From the NCBI GenBank assembly GCA_022701985.1, contig JAKONK010000235.1, forward strand, positions 1-40,067: a stretch of DNA of 40,067 bases, read 5' to 3'. Shown here piece by piece: positions 34,110-40,067 of the stretch. Under the pieces are notes generated by a model, which did not search any database, was not told where the DNA came from, and worked only from the letters and a program-made list of their open reading frames with translations. Positions within the stretch are counted from its first letter, which is position 1; every line of letters begins with the position of its first letter. The DNA is from Actinomycetales bacterium. Its GTDB lineage: Bacteria > Actinomycetota > Actinomycetes > Actinomycetales > Quadrisphaeraceae. The translations under genes were made by a program, and so were the position numbers.

Positions 34110-34997
34110 TCAGGCCGAGGCACCGCGGGCGACGAGCTCGCGCGCGAGGCGGCGGTAGGACTCGGCACCGGAGTGCTCGGGCGCGTAGGTGGTGATCGGC
34201 TCCCCGGCGACCGAGGCGTCGGGGAACTTGACGGTGCGGCCGATGACCGTGTCGAAGAGGGTGTCTCCGAAGGCCTCCACGACGCGGGCGATGACCTCGC
34301 GGGAGTGCAGGGTCCGCGCGTCGTACATCGTGGCGAGGATGCCGTCGATGGCGAGGGCCGGGTTGAGGCGGTCCTGCACCTTCTCGATGGTCTCCACCAG
34401 CAGCGCCACGCCGCGCAGCGCGAAGAACTCGCACTCGAGCGGGATGAGCACGCCGTGGGCGGCGGTGAGGGCGTTGACCGTGAGCAGGCCCAGGGAGGGC
34501 TGGCAGTCGACCAGGACGACGTCGTAGTCGTCGGTGCCGGTGCGCAGCGCCCGCGCGAGCGCCTGCTCGCGGGCCACCTCGCCCACCAGCTGCACCTCGG
34601 CGGCGGACAGGTCGATGTTCGCGGGCAGGATGTCGACGCCGGGCAGCCGGGTGGGGACGACGACGTCGGCCACGGAGGCGCGGCGGTCCATCAGCAGCGT
34701 GTAGACGCTGTGCTGCAGCTCGTGGGGGTTGACGCCCAGGCCGACCGACAGCGCGCCCTGGGGGTCGAAGTCGACCAGGAGCACCTTGCGCCCGTACTCC
34801 GCGAGCGCCGCGCCGAGGTTGATGGTGGACGTCGTCTTGCCGACGCCGCCCTTCTGGTTGCACATCGCGATGATGCGCGCCGGACCGTGGCCGGACAGGG
34901 CCGGAGGGACCGGGAAGTCGACGAGGGGACGGCCCGTGGGACCCAGCAGGCCCTGCGCAGGAGGCTGCGCGCCGCGGGCCTGGAGGTCGCTCGTCAT
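34110..34997 (-). CDS. ParA-family ATPase (chromosome-partitioning type, orphan)
   Basis: This 295-residue Walker-type ATPase has the deviant Walker A KGGVGKTTSTINLG, LLVDFDPQGALSVGLG, DVVLVDCQPSLGLLTVNAL and ECEFFALRGVALL. There is no parB or parS candidate next to it. In actinobacteria this ParA paralogue regularly precedes scpA (as Rv1708), so a link with condensin or positioning is likely, but the exact role is not known. ATG 34997 is preceded by TAGTCT with an 8-nt gap. The 602-residue track ORF adds antisense of xerD and is not real. Confidence 0.92.
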   Translation of the reverse strand: MTSDLQARGAQPPAQGLLGPTGRPLVDFPVPPALSGHGPARIIAMCNQKGGVGKTTSTINLGAALAEYGRKVLLVDFDPQGALSVGLGVNPHELQHSVYTLLMDRRASVADVVVPTRLPGVDILPANIDLSAAEVQLVGEVAREQALARALRTGTDDYDVVLVDCQPSLGLLTVNALTAAHGVLIPLECEFFALRGVALLVETIEKVQDRLNPALAIDGILATMYDARTLHSREVIARVVEAFGDTLFDTVIGRTVKFPDASVAGEPITTYAPEHSGAESYRRLARELVARGASA

Positions 34998-35005
34998 GGG
35001 TCGCA

Positions 35006-35011
35006 AGACTA
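35006..35011 (-). promoter_or_regulatory. -10 box of parA-scpAB unit, leaderless start
   Basis: TAGTCT on the minus strand is followed by 8 nt (TGCGACCC) and ATG 34997. It is in the 37-bp gap after xerD and suggests a promoter for parA and the genes after it. Confidence 0.5.
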
Positions 35012-35034
35012 CCCCGGGTGACCGGCTGGACGGG

Positions 35035-36039
35035 TCAGCCGAGGGCCCTCGGGTGGGCCGCGGCGTACACCTCGCGCAGGGCCTCGGCGGTGACCATCGT
35101 GTAGATCTGCGTGGTCGTGACGCTGGCGTGGCCGAGCAGCTCCTGGACGACGCGGACGTCGGCGCCGCCCTCCAGCAGGTGGGTGGCGAAGGAGTGGCGC
35201 AGGGTGTGCGGGCTGACGGGGTGCTCGGTGCTGCCGACGCCGGCGCGCTCGGCCGCGGCGCGCAGCACCGCCCAGGCGCTCTGGCGGGAGAGCCGATCTC
35301 CGCGGGTGTTGAGGAACAGCGCGCTGGTGGCGGTGCCGGACGCGGCCCCCTGCACGAGCCCGGGGCGGGAGCGCACCAGGTAGGCCTCCAGGGCCGCGAC
35401 GGCGTAGGAGCCGAGCGGCACCACGCGCTCCTTGCCGCCCTTGCCGCGCAGGCGCAGGAGCGCTCCCTCGGTGCTCTCGCGGCCCAGCGCCTGGGCGGGC
35501 AGGTCGTCGACGTCGAGGCCGACCGCCTCGCTGATGCGGGCACCGGTGCCGTAGAGCACCTCGAGCAGGGCGCGGTCGCGCAGCGGCAGCGGACCCTCAC
35601 CGGTGCCGGCCGCCTCCAGGAGGGCGAGGACGTCGGCGACGGGCACGGCCTTCGGCAGGCGGCGCGGGGTGGAGGGCGGGCGCACCGCGGCGGCCGGGTC
35701 GGCGCTGGTGGCGCCCTCGAGGGCGCTGAAGCGGTGCCAACCGCGGACGGCGACGACGGCGCGGGCGGCCGAGGCCGCGGAGAGCGCGGCGCCCGGCCCC
35801 GGAGCGGGCCCGTACTCACCGGTGCGCAGCGCCTGGAGGTGCGCGCTGACGTCGGCCTCGCCCACGGCGGCCAGCTCGGTGCGGCCCTGGGCGCGCAGCC
35901 AGGCGGTGTAGCGCTCAAGGTCTCGTCGGTAGGCGGCGAGGGTGTTCTCGGCCAGGCCCCGCTCGACCCGCAGGTGCGCCAGGTACTGCCCCAGCGCCCT
36001 GCTCAAGGCGTCGCTGGCCGTGAGCACCTGCACCCCCAC
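35035..36039 (-). CDS. xerD: Site-specific tyrosine recombinase XerD
   Basis: This 334-residue recombinase resolves chromosome dimers at dif. The N-terminal SAM-like domain ([20 protein letters not shown]) is followed by a catalytic domain with Arg in [13 protein letters not shown], Lys in [24 protein letters not shown] (HxxR), [14 protein letters not shown] (His and Tyr). All catalytic residues are present, unlike in the lone integrase at 25491. Its place next to parA-scpAB supports XerD rather than XerC. Two small inserts (about 75-90 and 205-225) make it slightly long. The start is GTG 36039; an in-frame TAG upstream excludes earlier starts. Confidence 0.94.
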   Translation of the reverse strand: MGVQVLTASDALSRALGQYLAHLRVERGLAENTLAAYRRDLERYTAWLRAQGRTELAAVGEADVSAHLQALRTGEYGPAPGPGAALSAASAARAVVAVRGWHRFSALEGATSADPAAAVRPPSTPRRLPKAVPVADVLALLEAAGTGEGPLPLRDRALLEVLYGTGARISEAVGLDVDDLPAQALGRESTEGALLRLRGKGGKERVVPLGSYAVAALEAYLVRSRPGLVQGAASGTATSALFLNTRGDRLSRQSAWAVLRAAAERAGVGSTEHPVSPHTLRHSFATHLLEGGADVRVVQELLGHASVTTTQIYTMVTAEALREVYAAAHPRALG

Positions 36040-36057
36040 GCCTCGCCCACGTCCGCC

Positions 36058-36063
36058 AGCCTA
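36058..36063 (-). promoter_or_regulatory. -10 box of xerD
   Basis: TAGGCT on the minus strand lies 18 nt before the xerD GTG. Transcription would start near 36050, giving a leader of about 11 nt with no clear Shine-Dalgarno site. Confidence 0.45.
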
Positions 36064-36073
36064 GGGGCAGGCT

Positions 36074-37021
36074 GTGACCGTGCCCCCCTCTCGCGGCGAC
36101 CGCCGGACCCGCCGCCCCACCAGCACCGCCCCGGCGGCACCGCCCCCGCCCGAGGGACGCTTCGTGACCACCACCGGCCAGGTGGAGTGGGTCCGCGAGC
36201 GCGACGACGGCGCGTGGACGCTCTACGTGAACGGGGTGCCGAGCTCCCCGCTGCGCGCGGGGGCCCCGGAGGTCCTGGACTTCGAGTACCTGCAGTGGAT
36301 GGCCGACTGCGTGCGGCTCGCCCTGCCCCCCGAGGGGCCCGCCGGTGGGGGCGCGCCGCTGCGGGCGGTGCACCTGGGCGGCGGGGCGTGCGCCCTGCCC
36401 CGGCACCTCGCGGCGGTGCGCGCGGGGGTGGGCGGCACCCGGCAGGTGGTGGTGGAGCTGGACGCCGAGCTGGTGGCCCGGGTGCGGGAGTGGGTGGACC
36501 TGCCGCGGGCCCCCGAGCTGCGCATCCAGGCCGGTGACGCCCGCGCCGGGCTGGCGGCGCGCCGCGACGCCTCGGCCGACCTGGTGGTGCGCGACGTGTT
36601 CGCCGGCGACTCCACGCCCCGGCACGTGGTCACCGCCGAGTTCACCGCCGAGGTGGCCCGGGTGCTGGACCCCGCGCGGGGCGGGGGCCTCTACCTGGCG
36701 AACGCCGTCGACAGGACGTCGCCGGTGGGCCTGAAGGCCGAGGTCGCGACGCTGCTGTCGGTGTTCCCGCACGTCGCGGCGGCGCTGGAGCCGGGGGTGC
36801 TGCGGGGGCGCCGCCACGGCAACGCGGTGCTGCTGGCCAGCCACGCGCCGCTGCCGCTCGCCGAGCTCACCCGGGCCCTGGGCGCCGGGGCCGCGGTGGC
36901 GCGGGTGCTCCACGGCGACGCGCTCACCGCGCTGGTGGCGGGCGCCGCCGTGGTGCACGACCCCCCGGGCGAGGCAGCTGCTCCCGTCACTCCGCCCGGA
37001 GGTGCACCAGGGTCACCGTGA
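36074..37021 (+). CDS. Spermidine-synthase-like protein (methyltransferase fold)
   Basis: This 315-residue protein resembles the spermidine-synthase-like proteins common in actinobacteria. It has a beta-strand N-terminus (WTLYVNGVPSSPL, FEYLQWMADCVRLAL), then a Rossmann-like fold with the nucleotide loop VHLGGGACALPRHL, the acidic strand VVVELDAELVARV and RDVFAGDSTPRHVVTAEF. True polyamine synthase activity is doubtful without the usual GGGDG loop; an aminopropyl or methyl transfer role is possible. The start is GTG 36074, divergent from xerD. The last 35 bp overlap the end of the convergent alpha-galactosidase gene. Confidence 0.8.
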   Translation: MTVPPSRGDRRTRRPTSTAPAAPPPPEGRFVTTTGQVEWVRERDDGAWTLYVNGVPSSPLRAGAPEVLDFEYLQWMADCVRLALPPEGPAGGGAPLRAVHLGGGACALPRHLAAVRAGVGGTRQVVVELDAELVARVREWVDLPRAPELRIQAGDARAGLAARRDASADLVVRDVFAGDSTPRHVVTAEFTAEVARVLDPARGGGLYLANAVDRTSPVGLKAEVATLLSVFPHVAAALEPGVLRGRRHGNAVLLASHAPLPLAELTRALGAGAAVARVLHGDALTALVAGAAVVHDPPGEAAAPVTPPGGAPGSP

Positions 37022-39248
37022 GCGGGTACCGCCGCGGCAGCACCAGGCCCACCGAGCCCCACACCGACCCCGGCAGCGCCACCCCGCCCGCGGGGCCCAC
37101 GGCCTCGACCGGCCCGAGCCTGCGGTTGGCCCGGGCACCGCGGTCGGGCTCGGGCGCGCGGGAGCCGTCCGCGTCGGCCGGGCCCACCCAGGTGGCGCGG
37201 TAGCGGCGGGCCGGGTCCAGGCCCCCCGGGCCGACGGGCACGCGCACGGGCACGGGGTGCTCCACGAAGGACTCCCCCATCTGCACCTGCGCCACCAGCG
37301 CCTCCGACCCGTCGAGGGCGACGACTCCGTGGGCGCGCACCGCCGGGTCCGGCGAGTCGGCGCGCCAGGTGCGCCCGGAGTGCAGCAGCCCGCGGTGGTC
37401 CTTGTAGACCTGCACCCACTGCGCCAGGCGCGCGCGGTCCGCGTCGGAGGCCGTCGAGACGTCCCACTCGATGCCGAACGCCCCGAACAGCGCCGTCGCG
37501 GCGCGGAAGTCCAGCGGGACGCTCCGGTGCGTCTGGTGGGAGACCGGCGCCGAGACGTGGGCCCCCAGGAGCTCCGGAGGCGCCTGCTGGACCATCCAGC
37601 GCTGGATGTCCTGGCGGGCCACCGCGTCGGTCATGTCGGAGGTCCACACGCGCTGCACGTGCTGGAGCACCTCCAGGTCGACCCGGCCGCCACCGGAGGC
37701 GCAGCTCTCCCACTCCACGTCCGGGTGGGCGGCGCGCAGCTCGTCGAGCAGGCGGTAGAACCCCGCGGTGTGGGCGCTCACCACGGGCCGCCCGCCCGTC
37801 CCCGGACCCGCGGCGGCGCCACCGGCCTCCAGCAGGTCGCGGTTGTGGTCCCACTTCACGTAGTCGACAGGTATGGCGCTCAGGACCGCCGAGACCGCGT
37901 CGCGGACGTGCTCGCGCACCTCCGCCCGGGAGAGGTCGAGCACCAGCTGGTCCCTCTCCAGCAGGGGCGTGGTGCCCCTGGCCGACAGCACCCACTCGGG
38001 GTGGGCGCGGAACAGGTCGGAGTCGGGGTTGACCATCTCCGGCTCGAACCACAGCCCGAACTGCATCCCGTGGCCGTGCACGGCCTCGGCCAGGGCCCCC
38101 AGCCCGCCCTCGGCCTGCGGCCACGCCTGCTCGGAGACGACCCAGTCGCCCAGGCCGGAGGTGTCGTCGCGGCGCGAGCCGAACCACCCGTCGTCCAGCA
38201 CGAACCGCTCCACCCCGATCCCGGCGGCGAGCTCGGCCATCTCGAGCAGGTGGGGCAGGTCGTGGTCGAACCACACCGCCTCCCAGACGTTCAGCGTCAC
38301 CGGCACCGGTCGCGCCGGAGCGGCCCCGGTCGCCTCGCCGACGGCGCGCAGGAAGGCGTGGTTCGCCGCCGCCAGCCCGTCCAGGCCCTGCGCCGAGGCC
38401 CCCAGGTAGACCCAGGGGCCGGTGTAGGAGGCACCGGGCACGAGCACGGTCTCCCCGGCCAGCAGCAGCTCACCGCCGCCCAGGGTGGTCACCGACGACG
38501 GCGAGCGCTCCAGCCGCTGCACGGTGTTGCCGCTCCAGCCCACCGAGGCGCAGCGCACCTCCCCCGCGGCGAAGCCGAAGCCCGGGGTGCCCACCACCAC
38601 GTCCCCGGCGGCGTCGTGCCCGGTCTTGCCGGTGCGGTTCTCCCGCAGCCACAGCCCGTCGCGCACCGGGGCGCGCTGCGGGACCCGCTCGTGCAGCCAG
38701 CCGCCGGTGTGGTCCAGCACCTCCGCCGCCTCGTCGGGCAGGGGGACGAGGACCTCCAGGCCCTCCAGGGCGTAGTCGGAGGCACCGGTGTTGGTCAGGG
38801 TGTGGCGGGCGCGCAGCAGTCCCCCGGGCAGCGCCTCCCACTCCGAGAAGAGCTCGAGGTGCGCGACGCCGTCGACGGCGGAGACGGCCACGCGGTCGGT
38901 GCGCGCCCCGTCCTCACCGGCGGTCTCCACCGCGTCGAGGGTGAAGGCGGTCGACCAGGCCGGGTCCTCGCCCGGTGCCGGGGCCGGCCGGTGCCCGCGC
39001 AGCGCCGGACGCGCGAAGCTGCCGGTGGAGTGCTCCGGCAGGACCGCCAGGCCCTGCACCCCGTCCAGCCCGCGACGGGCGGCGACCACGTCGGCGGCGC
39101 TCGCCCCGGCGACCTGCTCGGCCGGACCCCACCAGACCACCCGCGGCAGACCACCCCCGTCCGGCACGGCCAGGACCAGGGCTGCGCCCGGGTCGGCGCC
39201 CGTGCCAGGGCCCGCGAGGAGGACGGCGGTGGGGGCGGTGCGGGTCAC
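36987..39248 (-). CDS. Alpha-galactosidase, glycoside hydrolase family 36
   Basis: This 753-residue enzyme would release alpha-linked galactose from raffinose-type sugars or similar glycans. The N-terminal beta-sandwich (1-320) is followed by the barrel with NVWEAVWFDHDL, ERFVLDDGWFGSRRDDTSGL, FGLWFEPEMVNPDSDL, the nucleophile Asp467 in YVKWDHNRD, and the acid/base Asp538 in WTSDMTDA. The length and motif spacing fit bacterial GH36. No signal peptide is seen, so it is probably cytoplasmic. GTG 39248 has GGAGG upstream. No sugar transporter is visible in the window; it may depend on one beyond the edge. Confidence 0.95.
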   Translation of the reverse strand: MTRTAPTAVLLAGPGTGADPGAALVLAVPDGGGLPRVVWWGPAEQVAGASAADVVAARRGLDGVQGLAVLPEHSTGSFARPALRGHRPAPAPGEDPAWSTAFTLDAVETAGEDGARTDRVAVSAVDGVAHLELFSEWEALPGGLLRARHTLTNTGASDYALEGLEVLVPLPDEAAEVLDHTGGWLHERVPQRAPVRDGLWLRENRTGKTGHDAAGDVVVGTPGFGFAAGEVRCASVGWSGNTVQRLERSPSSVTTLGGGELLLAGETVLVPGASYTGPWVYLGASAQGLDGLAAANHAFLRAVGEATGAAPARPVPVTLNVWEAVWFDHDLPHLLEMAELAAGIGVERFVLDDGWFGSRRDDTSGLGDWVVSEQAWPQAEGGLGALAEAVHGHGMQFGLWFEPEMVNPDSDLFRAHPEWVLSARGTTPLLERDQLVLDLSRAEVREHVRDAVSAVLSAIPVDYVKWDHNRDLLEAGGAAAGPGTGGRPVVSAHTAGFYRLLDELRAAHPDVEWESCASGGGRVDLEVLQHVQRVWTSDMTDAVARQDIQRWMVQQAPPELLGAHVSAPVSHQTHRSVPLDFRAATALFGAFGIEWDVSTASDADRARLAQWVQVYKDHRGLLHSGRTWRADSPDPAVRAHGVVALDGSEALVAQVQMGESFVEHPVPVRVPVGPGGLDPARRYRATWVGPADADGSRAPEPDRGARANRRLGPVEAVGPAGGVALPGSVWGSVGLVLPRRYPLTVTLVHLRAE

Positions 39249-39281
39249 GGGAGGGTCCTCCGGGTCGGTGCTCGGGTCGGT

Positions 39282-39320
39282 GGTCAGCGGCCGGTCAGCG
39301 GCCGGTCAGCGGCCGGTCAG
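39282..39320. repeat. 11-bp tandem repeat, three and a half units, across a stop codon
   Basis: Units of ggtcagcggcc span the end of the last gene and the gap before the alpha-galactosidase gene. The unit is not a multiple of three, unlike the coding repeats of this window, and the gene's TGA lies within one unit. Confidence 0.85.
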
Positions 39321-40067
39321 CCTCAGGAGCGCGTCGAGCTCGGAGACCCCGGGGGTGGACGCGTCGGTGGCGGCGCCCGAGGTGGGCCACGAGCGCACGT
39401 GCTCCAGGGCGCGGCGGACGGTCATCGGGTGCAGCGACGGCTCGCGTCCGGCTGCGGTGCCGACGTCCCAGGTGGCCACGACGAGGTCGACCAGCACGCC
39501 CTGCGCACCGGCCTCGACCACCTCGGCGGCCTGCTCGCCCTCGGGCGGACTCACCCAGGTGGCCAGGAGGGACCCCAGGGCCTCGGGCCACGCACCCGCC
39601 GGGTCGGCGCCGGTGCCGCCGAGGGCACCGGAGACGACGTCGGCGACGGTCCGCACGCCGTCGGGCGCGGTGCGCTGCCAGGCGGGGGCGTCGAGGTCGG
39701 CGAGCAGGGCGGCCAGGTCGCCGCCGGCCACCGGGAGCAGCTGGGCGGCGGTGGTGGCCCGCAGGCCCAGCAGCGCGAGGGCGTAGGCCTCCTCGGCGTC
39801 GGCGGAGCGGGTCAGGGCCCACCCGCCGTCGGGCAGCGAGGTGGCCACCTCCCAGGAGCCCCCCTCGAGGTGGAGCCCGTCGAAGGCGGCGCCGACCTCG
39901 GCGCGCAGCTGGCCCTCGCGGGGCAGCCAGAGGACGTCGGCGGCCTCGACGCTGTCCAGGGCCCACTCGGTGGTGCCGTTGAAGCCCAGGACCTGCCCGG
40001 AGGCGAGGTCCTGGGCCTCGATGGTCATGTCCGAGACCACGAAGACGTCGCCGTCCATCTCGCGGTC
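39306..40067 (-). CDS. Conserved actinobacterial protein, 5' end beyond window (often annotated as pilus-assembly CpaE-like)
   Basis: At least 253 codons are open on the minus strand and run off the window edge. The track's Met at 40058 is internal, because the codons before it (DRE) continue the frame and the segment DVFVVSDMTIEAQ normally follows an N-terminal part in relatives. The recognisable part is LGFNGTTEWALDSVEAADVL with WLPREGQLRAEVGAAFDGL and AEEAYALALLGL. Similar actinobacterial proteins are often labelled pilus assembly CpaE, but I see no ATPase motif here and do not endorse the label. The C-terminal ~140 residues are unfamiliar. Confidence 0.65.
   Translation of the reverse strand, partial: DREMDGDVFVVSDMTIEAQDLASGQVLGFNGTTEWALDSVEAADVLWLPREGQLRAEVGAAFDGLHLEGGSWEVATSLPDGGWALTRSADAEEAYALALLGLRATTAAQLLPVAGGDLAALLADLDAPAWQRTAPDGVRTVADVVSGALGGTGADPAGAWPEALGSLLATWVSPPEGEQAAEVVEAGAQGVLVDLVVATWDVGTAAGREPSLHPMTVRRALEHVRSWPTSGAATDASTPGVSELDALLRLTGR

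Noticed and set aside
34110-35918. 602-codon ParA frame as a recombinase-ParA fusion
   Set aside because: The N-terminal half is a shifted frame of xerD; ParA has a normal start at 34997 with its own -10-like box.
36074-37021. Calling the gene speE
   Set aside because: Only the fold-level pattern is seen. The usual GGGDG loop is absent and there is no polyamine gene nearby.

Overview
The window is about 40 kb of very GC-rich DNA (short stretches counted by hand range from about 68 to 83% GC) from the chromosome of an actinobacterium. Three things point there. The order gcvH-garA-ftsR-DUF151-merR beside two DUF881 genes and an sbp gene is a known actinobacterial neighbourhood (compare Rv1823-Rv1830 of M. 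tuberculosis). The order xerD-parA-scpA-scpB-rluB-aroH-tyrA-cmk-der is another. Many first genes of transcription units have a TANNNT box 6 to 8 nt before a GTG or ATG, the mark of leaderless transcripts. A Kineosporiales-like or similarly GC-rich actinomycete would fit, but the genus cannot be fixed from this window.

Layout, left to right. 1-702: two small membrane proteins (-), the first cut by the window edge. 808-1461: histidine phosphatase (+). 1466-5860: four-gene iron-siderophore ABC uptake operon (-), every junction overlapping by 1 or 4 bases, preceded by two DtxR/IdeR-type boxes. 5921-9358: pyruvate carboxylase (-). 9463-9954: PPOX-fold oxidoreductase (+). 9951-11540: GCS2-family ligase (-). 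11606-16038: sbcD-sbcC DNA repair operon (+). 16069-21238: eight-gene cell-envelope, division and metabolic-regulator cluster (-): DUF881, sbp, DUF881, gcvH, garA, ftsR, bifunctional-nuclease-like DUF151, resR-like MerR. 21321-23184: NarL-type two-component system (+). 23189-25288: TetR repressor (-) divergent from a DUF1304 membrane protein and an MDR-type reductase (+), with a palindromic operator between. 25366-25439: tRNA-Pro(GGG) (-). 25491-26816: lone tyrosine recombinase (-). 26850-29095: der and cmk (-). 29163-30035: inositol-monophosphatase-family enzyme (+). 30052-36039: tyrA, aroH, rluB, scpB, scpA, parA, xerD (-). 36074-37021: spermidine-synthase-like protein (+). 36987-39248: GH36 alpha-galactosidase (-). 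39306-40067: 5'-truncated conserved protein (-).

Most of this is core chromosome. The clearest foreign item is the tyrosine recombinase beside tRNA-Pro. It carries an internal His/Cys-rich module and has Arg where the box II His normally sits, and it has no other mobile genes around it. The other notable patterns are regulatory or structural: twin iron boxes on a leaderless start, a TetR operator on the -10 of the reductase unit, and short tandem repeats inside many core genes whose unit is always 9 or 12 bp when coding. One of these repeats copies the start codon of a permease several times. No stretch over 300 bases lacks a gene. I see no CRISPR array, rRNA, insertion sequence or clear multi-gene novel system; the recombinase is the best candidate for something undescribed.
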